NCBI GenBank assembly: GCA_963696405.1
Contig: CAVOJY010000006.1
Span: forward strand, 434,001 to 498,000
Direction of reading: 5' to 3'
Length of the DNA: 64,000 nucleotides
Source of the DNA: CAVOJY01 sp963696405
GTDB lineage: Bacteria; Chloroflexota; Limnocylindria; Limnocylindrales; CSP1-4
The notes under the pieces are model-generated. The model made no database searches. It was not told where the DNA came from and saw only the letters and a program-made list of their open reading frames with translations. The position numbers and the translations under genes are program-made. Positions 35,603 through 44,844 of the stretch are shown here, piece by piece; position 1 is the stretch's first letter; each line of letters begins with the position of its first letter.

Positions 35603-36580
35603 CTACCAGGCGTAGGCCTCGGGAGCTTCGCCGCCCGGGCCCGGCCAGATCTCGTCGAGCTTCTGCAGCGTCTCCGCCGAGAGCTCGAGCTCCAGCGCCC
35701 GCAGGCTGCCCTCGAGCTGCGCCATGGTGCGCGGGCCGATGATCGGTGCGGTGACGGCCGGCTTGCCCAGCAGCCAGGCCAGCGCCACGTCGGCCGGCTT
35801 CTCACCAAGCTCCCTGCACAGGGTCTCGTACGCTTCGAGCTGCCTGCGGTGCTTCTTCACGTCGTCGCGCACCTCATCGTCAGCGCGGCGGCCTTCCCTG
35901 GCCTTGTCAGGCGCGCCCGCCAGCATGCCACCCGCCAGGGGGCTCCAGGGGATGATCCCCAGCCCGTGGGCACGACATGCCGGCACCACCTCCAGCTCGA
36001 CGGCCCGCACCGCCAGGCTGTAGCGGCTCTGTTCCGAAACCAGGCCCATGAAGTTGCGCGCCCTGGCCGCGCCCTGCGCCTGCGCGATGTGCCAGCCGGC
36101 GAAGTTGCTGGATCCGACGTAGATCACCTTGCCGGCCGTCACGAGCTGCTCCATGGCCTGCCAGATCTCATCCCAGGGGGTGGCGCGGTCCACGTGGTGC
36201 ATCTGGTACAGGTCGAGGTGGTCCGTTTGCAGACGCCGCAGGCTCTCCTCGCAGGCGCGACGGATGTGGTAGCCGGACAGGCGCTTCTCGTTGGGCCAGT
36301 CGCCCATGGTGCCGTAGACCTTGGTGGCGATGACCACCTTCTCCCGCCGCCCGCCGCCCTGGGCGAACCAGCGCCCGATGATCTGCTCGGTGATGCCTTC
36401 ACCCTTCTTCCGGCCGTAGACGTTGGCCGTGTCGAAGAAGTTGATGCCCAGCTCCAGCGCCCGGTCCATGATGGCGAAGCTTTGGGCCTCGGTGGCCAGC
36501 GGGCCGAAGTTCATGGTGCCCAGGCACAGCCGGCTCACCTCGAGCCCTGTGCGTCCCAGGTGCGCGTACTCCACAGCCAT
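35603..36580 (-). CDS. Aldo/keto reductase
   Basis: A 325-residue (alpha/beta)8 NADPH oxidoreductase. The catalytic tetrad is visible: Asp and Tyr in FFDTANVYGRKKGEG, Lys in VIATKVYG and His in LYQMHHVD. Cofactor contacts include YVGSSNFAGWHI and PIIGPRT near the C-terminus. It reduces aldehydes or ketones of sugar or xenobiotic type; the substrate is unknown. It forms a same-strand cluster with the alcohol dehydrogenase and GH3 glycosidase upstream, suggesting sugar metabolism. Confidence 0.88.
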   Translation of the reverse strand: MAVEYAHLGRTGLEVSRLCLGTMNFGPLATEAQSFAIMDRALELGINFFDTANVYGRKKGEGITEQIIGRWFAQGGGRREKVVIATKVYGTMGDWPNEKRLSGYHIRRACEESLRRLQTDHLDLYQMHHVDRATPWDEIWQAMEQLVTAGKVIYVGSSNFAGWHIAQAQGAARARNFMGLVSEQSRYSLAVRAVELEVVPACRAHGLGIIPWSPLAGGMLAGAPDKAREGRRADDEVRDDVKKHRRQLEAYETLCRELGEKPADVALAWLLGKPAVTAPIIGPRTMAQLEGSLRALELELSAETLQKLDEIWPGPGGEAPEAYAW

Positions 36581-36741
36581 CCTCCTGTTCGATCGGCGAT
36601 CTCATGCGGTCGACGCAACGGCCCTGCGAGCGTCTCTCATGGTGTCATCGGGCCGAGGCCTTGTCGAGGCCGACCGTTGAGCTGACGACCGGGCTTCGCC
36701 AGGCCCGCCAGGTACTGGCCTCGGTGTGTCGGCCACTTCGG

Positions 36742-37740
36742 CTACGGCGCGATCTGGACCTTGAGGCCTGCGCCCGACCGGACGGTCTCCATCGCTTCGG
36801 CGAATGCCTCCAGCGGGTAGGTGTGGGTCACCATGCGGGTCCCGTCCACCCCTCCCGTGGCCAGGACATCGAGCGCTCGCCCGTAGGTCTGGAAGATGGC
36901 CAGGGAACTGAGCACGACCATCTCGCGGTTGAAGATCTCGGCCGCCTCCAGGCGGACGTTCTGACCCGGCGGGTAGACCCCGAACAGGAGCAGAGACCCA
37001 CCGCGACCGACGGCGGTGAAGGCGGCCTCCGCGGCGACGACCGTGCCGGTGGCCTCGATGACCGCGTCGAAGCCGTCCGGGGCAAGGGCCGAGACGTCTT
37101 CGAGCGACGCCCCGACGGCGCCAAAGCCGAAGGTTCGGGCACGATCCCGCCGCGCCGGGTTCAGGTCGACCAGGCCGATCACCCGGGCCCCGCCCACGCG
37201 GGCCAGCTGGGCCAGGATGAGGCCCATGGTGCCGGCGCCGTAGACGAGCACGCTGTCCCCGACGCGGAGTGCCAGGCGTCCCATGCCGTGGAGGGCGCAG
37301 CCCACCGGCTCGGCCAGGGCCGCCTCACTGAAGGGCACTCCATCAGGCAGCCGGTAGGCCTGGGAGGCCAGCACCGCTGTGCGCTCGGCGAAGGCGCCCG
37401 GGAACGTCGTGCCGTAGCCGGTGAAACCCTGGCAGAGATTGCCCCGGCCACGCCGGCAGGGTCCGCAGGTGCCGCAGAAGATGGAAGGGTCGACGCCCAC
37501 CCGGTCGCCGACCCGGAACCCGTCAACCCCACTCCCGACCTCGACCACCGTCCCGGCGAACTCGTGGCCCGGCACGCAGGGGTACCTGGCCAGGGCGAAC
37601 TCGCCCGCCAGGATGTGCAGGTCGGTGCCACAGATGCCCGCCGCGCCGACCTCGATCACCAGGTGGCCGGGCGAAGAGGCGGGCTCGGGGATCTCGCGAA
37701 CGCTGACAACGCCCGGGCGCTCGATCACTACTGCCTTCAT
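36742..37740 (-). CDS. Zinc-dependent medium-chain alcohol/polyol dehydrogenase
   Basis: A 332-residue MDR enzyme. Catalytic zinc ligands lie in GICGTDLHI and PGHEFAGTV. The structural zinc loop has four cysteines (CGTCGPCRRGRGNLC). The Rossmann motif is VYGAGTMGLILAQLA followed by VDLNPARRDRA, and the Asp suggests NAD+. It resembles threonine, sorbitol or xylitol dehydrogenases. The ATG 37740 is preceded by GGAGGTGGCGG. It lies between the GH3 glycosidase and the aldo/keto reductase on the same strand. Confidence 0.88.
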   Translation of the reverse strand: MKAVVIERPGVVSVREIPEPASSPGHLVIEVGAAGICGTDLHILAGEFALARYPCVPGHEFAGTVVEVGSGVDGFRVGDRVGVDPSIFCGTCGPCRRGRGNLCQGFTGYGTTFPGAFAERTAVLASQAYRLPDGVPFSEAALAEPVGCALHGMGRLALRVGDSVLVYGAGTMGLILAQLARVGGARVIGLVDLNPARRDRARTFGFGAVGASLEDVSALAPDGFDAVIEATGTVVAAEAAFTAVGRGGSLLLFGVYPPGQNVRLEAAEIFNREMVVLSSLAIFQTYGRALDVLATGGVDGTRMVTHTYPLEAFAEAMETVRSGAGLKVQIAP

Positions 37741-37854
37741 CCCGCCACCTCCTGCGTGGGCTCGTCTGTGCTGCCGAGGAACAGTCGGGACACGGTCCGT
37801 TCTGCCTTGCGAATGCCTCACGCGCGGTCTCAACCACGAGCCCGCGTCGGCTTC

Positions 37855-40220
37855 CTACCCCCGCACCGGTTCGACCCTCGCCCGCGTCGCCACGACCTCG
37901 CGCTGCCGGAACTCCGCAGCGGCGCCGGCGAGCCTGACCGTGCGGGCGGCACGGATGTCCGCTGACGACGCGCCGATCGCGAAGGTGAAGTCGCCGGGCT
38001 CGCAGACGAACCGCATCGACGGGTCATAGAAGGCGAGGCGACTCGGGTGAACGGTGAAGGTCACCCGCTTCACCTCGCCGGGCGCAAGGTCGACCCGGGC
38101 GAAGCCGATGAGCCGGCGCTCCGGGCGCGCCACGCTCGCAACGGGGTCGGACGCGTAGAGCTGGACAACCTCCTCGCCCGCCATGGTGCCCGAGTTCGTC
38201 ACCGAGACGCCGACCGTGATCGGATCCCGCGTACCGGCGGCCACAACGTCCATCTGGTTGTAGGCGAAGGTCGTGTAGCTCAGGCCGTGCCCGAATGGGA
38301 AGAGCGGGGTAGGCGGCGAGTCGACGTAGTCGGAGAGCCACGTGCTCTTGCCGCCGCCCGCGCGGAAGGCGTGATGGATCGGGACCTGGCCGACGTGCCG
38401 CGGGAGCGTGACCGGCAGCCGCCCCGACGGGTTGACCGTGCCGAGCAGCACGTCCGCCAGCCCATGGCCGCCCTCCTCGCCGAGCGGCCAGGCCTGTACG
38501 AGCGCGCTGGCCGCGTCGACGATGTCCGTGAGCGCGTGCGCGCGACCGGAGAGGACCACGACCACGACCGGGGTCCCCGTCGCGGCCACCGCGCGCACGA
38601 GGTCGGCCTGCACACCCGGCAGCCGCAGGTCGGTCACGTCGCGCGCCTCGCCGGAGGTGGCAGCCGGGCTCAGTCCGCTGCGGCCCGCGGCAACGACGAT
38701 CGCGACGTCCGCGGCACGCGCGGCAGAGACCGCCTCGTCGAACCCCGAGCGATCCTCGCCGCGCACCTCGCAGCCCCGTGCCACGAGGATGACTGTCCCG
38801 GCCGGGAGCGCCTCTCGCAGCGCCGCGAGCGGCGTCACGTGCCGGGTGTACTCGGCCACGGGGCGGAACTCGTCGGGTGTCGGAGCCAGGTCCGGGCTGT
38901 CGACCGGGACGTCCCCGGGCTCGTCGCCGGGTGCCACGCGCTGGTGCGCCGGATAGTGGTAGTCACCCTGCAGCAGCCGGGGATCGTCGGCGCCGGGGCC
39001 GATAACCGCCACGGTCCGCAGGTCGGCACGGAGTGGGAGAAGCCCGCTGTTCTTCAGGACGACAACCGATCGCCCCGCGGCGCGACGGGCGAGCGAGCGC
39101 TGTGCCGGCGTCTCGAAGGCTGCGGGCGCCGCCTCGGCGTCGACGTACGGCCGCTCGAAGAGCCCGAGGCGGAACTTGAGGGTGAGCACGCGCCGCACCG
39201 ACCGATCGACGAGCGCAACGTCGACCCTCCCCTCCTCCACCGCCCGCCGGAGCGGCTCGCCGTAGCAGGCGGCTGCCGGCAGCTCCAGGTCCATCCCGGC
39301 CGTGAGCGCGACCACCGCCGCCTCCGCGTTGTCGGCGGCGACGCGGTGCCGGAAGCGCAGCTGCTCGATCGCGAAGTAGTCAGACGAGGTCACGCCGTCG
39401 AAGCCCAGCTCGTCGCGGAGCAAGCCGTCCATGAGCTGCGCGGACCCGGAGCAGGGGAGCCCGTCCACGGAGTTGTAGGCCGGCATCACCGAGGCGATGC
39501 CAGACTCGCGAATGACGGCGGCGAAGGGCTCGGCGAACACCTCGCGCAGCTCGCGCGGCCCGAGCTGGACGGGTGCCTGGTTCATGCCTCCCTCGTGGAG
39601 GCCATGGCCGACGAAGTGCTTGGCGGTGCAGGCGATCCCCTCACGGAGGTCGCTGCCCTGCAGGCCCCGCACGTAGGCGACGCCGAGGGTCCCGTTGAGC
39701 ACGGGGTCCTCCCCGTACGTCTCCTCGAGTCGGCCCCATCGCGGATCCCGCGCCACGTCGAGCACGGGGGCAAGCGCGTGGCGGCCGCCCACGGCGAGCA
39801 GCTGCTTGCGGATGACGCCGGCGATCTCCTCGATGAGGTCGGGGTCCCACATGCTCGCGAGGCCGATCGCCTGCGGGAACACGGTGGCGCCGCGCGCGCA
39901 GTACCCGGCGAGCGACTCCTCGTGGACGATCACCGGGATGCCCAGTCTCGTCCGTTCGACTGCAACCCGCTGGATCGCGTTGTGGAGGGCGGCACTCTCG
40001 GCGGGAAGCAGGTTTGTCGCTCCGCCGATCCGGGTCACCTCACCCGTCCCGTGAGGGATCCGCGCCGCGATCGCGTCGGGATCGACGAGTCCGTCGCCGA
40101 GCAGGCCGGGGCCCACGTGCCGGACAGCTGGGCGATCTTCTCGTCGATCGTCATCTCCGCCAGGAGCGCATCCACCCTGCTTTCGAGGTCGAGGCTCGGG
40201 TCGAGCCACCTTCGTTCCAT
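37855..40220 (-). CDS. GH3 beta-glucosidase/xylosidase, frameshift near N-terminus
   Basis: About 785 residues. The true N-terminus (MERRWLDPSLDLESRVDALL at 40220, with MTIDEKIAQLSGTW) is in one frame and the rest in another, with the break near 40113. GH3 features follow: VIVHEESLAGYCARGAT, DVARDPRWGRLEETYGEDP, CTAKHFVGHG, and nucleophile Asp in GVTSSDYFAIEQL. The second alpha/beta domain has VVLKNSGLLPL, and the C-terminal FnIII-like domain has HGLSYTTFAYNQ and GEEVVQLYASDP. No signal peptide is seen, so it is probably cytoplasmic. It hydrolyses beta-linked oligosaccharides imported by the cell. Confidence 0.85.
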
Positions 40221-40527
40221 CCGTCTTCTCCTCATCTGGGTCCTGCGACCACCCCACCCCCTTCGCGCCTTCGCCACCGGCACTCCGGACCGCAGGAGCG
40301 GAGGGGCCGCATGACCAGGACCCGGCGGTCGGGGTCGATCGTCTCACGAATTGCCGGCATCGGATCAGCGAGGGGACCTGCGGTCGTCAGGTCGCTGCGG
40401 TCGAGCTGTTCGATCTCGTCGCGACCTCCGCGGGAGCGGATCGCCGGGCGCGGACGGCAGCTCGGGCCTGATGGCCCGTGATCGATCGACGTCGAGGCCA
40501 GCGAATGCGGTCAGCCTTGCCGCCTGC
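40221..40527. other. Non-coding gap between GH3 and ABC genes
   Basis: About 307 bases without a supported gene. It should carry the minus-strand promoter for the GH3/ADH/AKR cluster. No clear motif was found apart from the ABC promoter at its far end. Confidence 0.5.
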
Positions 40528-40556
40528 TTGACACCGGGCGCTTCGTGTGCAGAATG
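40528..40556 (+). promoter_or_regulatory. Promoter of the ABC exporter-tetR operon
   Basis: A consensus -35 TTGACA (40528-40533), a 17-bp spacer and the -10 AGAATG (40551-40556). It is followed at once by a palindromic operator. The spacing is ideal for the housekeeping sigma factor. Confidence 0.6.
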
Positions 40557-40573
40557 TGAGTGGTCGCTCACTC
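40556..40573. promoter_or_regulatory. TetR-type operator next to the -10 box
   Basis: GTGAGTGGTCGCTCACTC contains two overlapping symmetric arrangements: GTGAG with CTCAC, and GAGTG with CACTC. Such TGAGTG/CACTCA palindromes are typical TetR-family sites. The third gene of the operon encodes a TetR regulator, so negative autoregulation is likely. Confidence 0.6.
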
Positions 40574-40596
40574 TCATTGTTCATCATGAGGCACCG

Positions 40597-41544
40597 ATGT
40601 CCGTCATCGCCACAACCGAGCTGACTCGTCGCTTCGGGCCGATCACGGCCCTCGACCGGCTCACGGTCGAGCTTCCTGCCGCCGGTGTCATCGGCCTTGT
40701 CGGGCCGAACGGGTCCGGGAAGTCCACGCTCATCCGGATCCTGCTGGGCTTGATCCGGCCAACGGGCGGCAGCGCCTCGGTCTTGGGCTCGGACATCAGC
40801 TCACCGCGCGACTACGCCTCGCGGGTGGGGGTCCTCATCGAGAGCCCGGCGTTCATCCCGGGGCTGTCGGCGCGCTCGAACCTGCTGTCGCTCGCCCGGC
40901 TTCGCCGCCTGCCGAACGAGCGGGTCGACGCGGTGCTGGCACAGGTCGGGCTGATCGGTCGCGACCGGGAGCCGGTGAAGCGCTTCTCCCTCGGCATGAA
41001 GCAGCGACTCGGGATCGCGGCGGCGCTGCTGTCCGATCCGGAGCTGCTCATCCTCGATGAGCCGACGAACGGCCTCGACCCGGCAGGGATCGTGGAGGTC
41101 CGGGAGCTGTTGCGCGATCTCGGACGCAACGGACGGACGGTCTTCGTCTCCTCGCACCAGCTGTCGGAGATCGAGGCCGTGTGCGACTACCTCGTGGTCA
41201 TCCGCTTCGGCGAGCTCGTCTTCTCGGGACCGATGGCCGAGATGATGAAGCGGACCCGCGAGCACATCGACATCGCGGCCGAGCATGCCGCCGACATGGA
41301 TCGCCTGGAGGCCGCGCTGGTCGCCGGTGGCTGGTCGGTGACCGCCGCGGACGACGTGCTGCGGGTCGCCACGGATGCCGCCCGGGCCGCCGACCTCAAC
41401 CGGGCCGCGGCCGGCGCGGGCGTGACCCTCAGCCGGCTGATCGTCGCCCAGGACAGCCTGGAGGAGATCTTCCTGGAGATGACCGGGCGGGTGGACGGCG
41501 AGCTGGCAACCGATCGCGCGACCGTGAACGGGAAGGTGGCGTGA
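40597..41544 (+). CDS. ABC transporter ATP-binding protein
   Basis: A 315-residue ATPase: Walker A GPNGSGKSTLIRILLG, Q-loop region GVLIESPAFIPGLS, signature FSLGMKQRLGIA, Walker B ELLILDEPTNGLDP, and H-loop VFVSSHQL. The C-terminal ~100 residues are the extension common in CcmA/DrrA-type exporters. The start is ATG 40597, 24 bp after a TetR-type operator. The stop overlaps the permease start (TGATG). It probably powers export of a drug, peptide or lipid. Confidence 0.9.
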   Translation: MSVIATTELTRRFGPITALDRLTVELPAAGVIGLVGPNGSGKSTLIRILLGLIRPTGGSASVLGSDISSPRDYASRVGVLIESPAFIPGLSARSNLLSLARLRRLPNERVDAVLAQVGLIGRDREPVKRFSLGMKQRLGIAAALLSDPELLILDEPTNGLDPAGIVEVRELLRDLGRNGRTVFVSSHQLSEIEAVCDYLVVIRFGELVFSGPMAEMMKRTREHIDIAAEHAADMDRLEAALVAGGWSVTAADDVLRVATDAARAADLNRAAAGAGVTLSRLIVAQDSLEEIFLEMTGRVDGELATDRATVNGKVA

Positions 41545-42341
41545 TGTTCGCCGCGGTTCGCAGCGAGCTGACGCGCTTGCGCCAGCCCCGTCTCCTCGTC
41601 ACCTGGTTCGGTCTCATGACCCTGTTCGCCCTGATGATCAACACGATCATGGTCACCTTCGTGTCCGGCGGACAAAGCCTGCCGCCCGGGGCGCCGGGCG
41701 TGGCGTTCCCCACCCTCGCCGAGCTGGAGAGTCCCTCCGGCCTCATGGCCGGACTGGCCGCCGCTTCGAACATGTTCGGCGTCGTGACCCTCTCCTTCTG
41801 GGCCGTGGCGACCGCGGCCGACTACAGCAGCGGCCTGATCCGCCTCCTCGTCGCCGCGGAGCCGCGCCGCTGGCGCCTGCTCGCGGGGAAGGTGGTCGCG
41901 CTGCTCGTCGTGACCGCGGCCGCGACGACGGTCGCAGCCATCGTCAACGTCTTCGCCGTTCTGCCGGCGGCCGGGGCAGCGGGCATCTCGACGGCCGCGT
42001 GGGGGACCGACCTGGTCGCGGTCGTCGGCGGCGCCTGGATGAACCTCTACCTCGCCCTCTGCGTCTGGGGCGTGCTCGGCCTCGTCATCGCCACCCTTGC
42101 CCGCTCGGCGGCCGTCGCGATCGCGATCGGCGTCGGATACGTGCTCGTCGTCGAGTCGATCGTCAAGATGCTGAAGGACGTCCCGTCCGACTGGCTCCTC
42201 GGCACGACCCTCAACGCCGTCGCCAGCGGCGGCACGGCTTCCGTCGCCTACGGTACCGCGCTCGTCCTCGCCCTCGGCTATGTCACGCTTGGTCTCGTCA
42301 TCGCGGGTGCCGTATTCATCCGGCGGGACGTCACGGACTGA
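41544..42341 (+). CDS. ABC-2 type transporter permease
   Basis: A 265-residue membrane protein with about six spans: LVTWFGLMTLFALMINTIMV, VVTLSFWAVATAADYSSGLI, LLVVTAAATTVAAIVNVFAV, LYLALCVWGVLGLVIATLA, IAIGVGYVLVVESIV and LVLALGYVTLGLVIAGAVFI. The segment ATAADYSSGLIRLLVAAEPRRW is the conserved cytoplasmic coupling loop. Partner of the preceding ATPase, with which it overlaps by one base. Confidence 0.88.
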   Translation: MFAAVRSELTRLRQPRLLVTWFGLMTLFALMINTIMVTFVSGGQSLPPGAPGVAFPTLAELESPSGLMAGLAAASNMFGVVTLSFWAVATAADYSSGLIRLLVAAEPRRWRLLAGKVVALLVVTAAATTVAAIVNVFAVLPAAGAAGISTAAWGTDLVAVVGGAWMNLYLALCVWGVLGLVIATLARSAAVAIAIGVGYVLVVESIVKMLKDVPSDWLLGTTLNAVASGGTASVAYGTALVLALGYVTLGLVIAGAVFIRRDVTD

Positions 42342-42387
42342 TGGAATCGCTCGGGGTGTTGCGGCGACCGGGGCTCGAGGTAAGTGG

Positions 42388-42999
42388 ATGACCCAGCGAG
42401 GCGAGGCCACACGGGCGAGGCTCATCGAGGCGACGCGCAACGTCGTCCGGGAGGTCGGCTACGCGCATGCGTCGACCCGGGCGATCGCCCAGGCGGCGGG
42501 CGTTGCCGAGGGAACGATCTACCGCCACTTCCCGGACAAGGCCGCGCTCTTCTTTGCGACCGTCCTCGAGTCGAACACCCCGATCGTCGCGTGGGTCATC
42601 GCGCTGCCCGCGCGGGCGGGCGAGGGTACGGTCGAGGAGAACCTCGCCGATGCCGCCGTCCGGCTCGCCGGCCTGCGAGACCAGATCCTGCCGCTGGAGC
42701 TGGCGATTGCCGCCGATCCCGAGCTCGCGGAGCAACGCCGCAGGGCGATGGCGGCTGCCGGCTCCTCGCTGCCGCCCGGCCCACCCGAGGCCGTTGCCGC
42801 CTACCTGGCCGCCGAGCAGCGGCTCGGGCGCGTCCGCGCGGACATCGACCCGCGAGAAGCCGCCGCCGTCTTCCTCGGGATGCTGTTTGCGCTGGGCGCC
42901 ATGCCGGCGATGGGGGACAAGGGTCTCAGCCCCGACCGCGTCGCATCCGCGGTGCGGCTCATGGTCCGCGGGATCCAGCCGACTCTGCCCGGACCCTGA
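42388..42999 (+). CDS. TetR/AcrR-family repressor
   Basis: A 203-residue regulator. The N-terminal HTH reads ARLIEATRNVVREVGYAHAS, TRAIAQAAGVAEGTIYRHF and PDKAALFFATV. The C-terminal ligand domain is not classifiable by eye. The start is ATG 42388 with GAGG upstream. It is the third gene after the exporter and likely binds the palindrome at 40556-40573, releasing it when the exported compound is bound. Confidence 0.88.
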   Translation: MTQRGEATRARLIEATRNVVREVGYAHASTRAIAQAAGVAEGTIYRHFPDKAALFFATVLESNTPIVAWVIALPARAGEGTVEENLADAAVRLAGLRDQILPLELAIAADPELAEQRRRAMAAAGSSLPPGPPEAVAAYLAAEQRLGRVRADIDPREAAAVFLGMLFALGAMPAMGDKGLSPDRVASAVRLMVRGIQPTLPGP

Positions 43000-43104
43000 C
43001 CGCCACCTTCGACCCCGACTTCGGTGGCGAGGGCTTTGGGGTGCTCCCGGAGGCCTGACCACGGCAGGGGCCGGAGGGATGTCCGGGGTGGAGGAGACGA
43101 GACG

Positions 43105-43254
43105 ATGGCGGGAGCATCCCGGGTCCGGTTTGTCGCGATGGACCGGAACGACCCTCTGCGGTCCGTTCGCTATCAGTTCTCCCTCCCCGAGGGCGTGGTC
43201 GACCTCGACGGGGATTCCCTGGGCGCCAGGCCACGAACAGCCGTGGCGCGGGAG
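43105..43254 (+). pseudogene. kynU: Kynureninase N-terminal fragment
   Basis: MDRNDPLRSVRYQFSLPEGV followed by VDLDGDSLGARP matches the kynureninase N-terminus, where DPL..(R)xxFxLPxGVIYLDGNSLGALP is conserved. The similarity stops at about 43230, exactly at a palindrome. The frame ends at 43290 with unrelated residues. About 350 residues of the enzyme are missing. Intact kynureninase splits kynurenine to anthranilate in tryptophan breakdown. Confidence 0.6.
43230..43247. repeat. Perfect inverted repeat at the kynureninase break point
   Basis: GCCACG and CGTGGC flank the 6-nt AACAGC. The plus-strand N-terminal fragment ends at its left arm and the minus-strand C-terminal fragment ends just to its right. 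Confidence 0.75.
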
Positions 43255-43325
43255 GCGAAGCCGAAGCGCAGGATGCGCGGCTCGCGGTAGTCGCCGACGA
43301 CGCCTCGGTGGATCAGAGCCTGCAT
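43254..43325 (-). pseudogene. kynU: Kynureninase C-terminal fragment on the opposite strand
   Basis: The minus-strand frame gives SHP-MQALIHRGVVGDYREPRI then LRFGFA. This corresponds to the kynureninase segment with the pattern ALIxRGVIGDFRxPxxLRFG. It points toward the N-terminal piece, and the two meet at a 6-bp-arm palindrome. It cannot encode an enzyme. Confidence 0.55.
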
Positions 43326-43476
43326 TGGATGACTCGCGGTATCGGACGCGCCCGGCCGTGACCTGAGCGACTCGCCCGTCGTCGAAGAATAGGGCCCGCA
43401 CGCGAGGAATGCGGCGTGTATAGTTGTTCATGTCAACCCTTTAAGTCCGGCCCCGTGAGGCCGGGAAGGAGCGGAC

Positions 43477-43806
43477 ATGGACGCTACCGTCGACCGCCAG
43501 GCCGCGCTGCCGGGCGGTCTTTTCGTTGCGATGGAGCCACGGCACAGCAAGGCTCCGCCTGTTCATCGGCGCGGGGGACCGGCCGACAGTGGTGGCTACT
43601 GCCGCGAGTGCAGACAGGCCTGGCCCTGCGACGCCCGCCGCCTGCTGGATGGGGAGCGCCAGCGGATCGCGACGGCGCTGAGGGAACTGCCCACGATGGG
43701 CCACTGGGCGTTTGCCGAGGGGCACGTGATGCACGCGATACCGCTCCTGGATCGCGCCGCCGTCCTCGCCATCGTGGATGGCGCCGATGAAGGCATCGAA
43801 TCGTGA
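43477..43806 (+). CDS. Small cysteine-motif protein of unknown function
   Basis: A 109-residue protein not recognised. The centre has GGYCRECRQAWPCDARRLLD, a CxxCx(4)C arrangement that could bind a metal. The C-terminal half is helical. The ATG has a strong AAGGAG, and a hairpin (CCGGCC/GGCCGG, about 43446-43463) lies just before it. The 150 bases upstream show no other gene; the 155 bases downstream are empty. Confidence 0.55.
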   Translation: MDATVDRQAALPGGLFVAMEPRHSKAPPVHRRGGPADSGGYCRECRQAWPCDARRLLDGERQRIATALRELPTMGHWAFAEGHVMHAIPLLDRAAVLAIVDGADEGIES

Positions 43807-43961
43807 TCGGGACGTATCTGTCGGGGCGATGACACCCTCGAGAGCTGGTCGTCAGCTCCGCGAGGACTGAGCGTCTCCCTCAGCTTGGCCCCGCGGTTCG
43901 TCCCACGCGCATGTCGGGAGGCCGCATGCGCCGGGCGCCCCGGGCAGCGGGTCGTCGCCGG

Positions 43962-44627
43962 CTACGCATCCGCTCCCAGGTAGGCGAGAACCGCCAGCAC
44001 GCGGCGGTGATCGTTCTCCGAGTCGGGAAGGTCGAGCTTGCCGAAGATGTTGCTGATGTGCTTCTCGGCGGCGCCCTCGGTGATCCCCAGGGCGGCGGCG
44101 ATCCCCACGTTCGTCCGTCCCTCGGCCATCGCACCGAGCACCTCACGCTCCCGCGGTGTGAGCGCGATGAGTCGATCGTCCCGCCGCCGCCGGACCATGA
44201 GCTGGGCGACGACCTCGGGGTCGAGCGCTGTCCCCCCGCCGGCGACCCGGCGGAGGGCCTCCATGAACTCGTGGACATCGGCAACCCGGTCCTTCAGCAG
44301 ATAGCCGACGCCGCCGGCTCCGTCGGCGAGAAGCTCGCTGGCGTACTGCCTCTCCACGTACTGGCTCAGGACAAGCACGGGCGAACCACGGACCCGTCGG
44401 CGCGCCTCGATCGCCGCGCGGAGCCCCTCGTCGCGCTGCGTCGGGGGCATGCGGACGTCAACGACTGACACGTCGGGCCGGTGCTCGACGACCGCCGCCA
44501 CCAGCGACGGCCCGTCGCCGACGGCGGCGATGACGACCGCGCCGGAGTCCTCGATAAGGCGGATAAGGCCTTCGCGGAGGAGCACCGAGTCCTCGGCGAT
44601 GACCACCCGGAGTGCGGGATCGTTCAC
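43962..44627 (-). CDS. NarL/LuxR-family response regulator
   Basis: About 221 residues from GTG 44627 (the open frame reaches GTG 44645). Receiver domain: RVVIAEDSVLLREGL, phospho-acceptor Asp57 in VVDVRMPPT, and a Lys in YLLKDRV. The C-terminal LuxR HTH reads LTPREREVLGAMAEGRTNVG then IAAALGITEGAAEKHISNIF. It is likely the partner of the histidine kinase at 45850-47199, with the membrane protein gene at 44845 between them on the other strand. Confidence 0.88.
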   Translation of the reverse strand: MNDPALRVVIAEDSVLLREGLIRLIEDSGAVVIAAVGDGPSLVAAVVEHRPDVSVVDVRMPPTQRDEGLRAAIEARRRVRGSPVLVLSQYVERQYASELLADGAGGVGYLLKDRVADVHEFMEALRRVAGGGTALDPEVVAQLMVRRRRDDRLIALTPREREVLGAMAEGRTNVGIAAALGITEGAAEKHISNIFGKLDLPDSENDHRRVLAVLAYLGADA

Positions 44628-44844
44628 CTGTCGATGATGCACCACTCAGCCTGGTCCGGGCGCGCCCCTGCCGGCCGATCCTGGGGATAACCCCACCTCG
44701 AAGACACCGGCTGCCCGGCTGGGCGGCGGGGGGCCTCGGCGGTAGCGTCGGACACGACACCGACCCGTCCGCAGGCCGAACCACACGGCCGAGCTTGACC
44801 GCTGCGGGATCGGCCGACGCCCGGCCTCCTGAAAGGGGACATCG

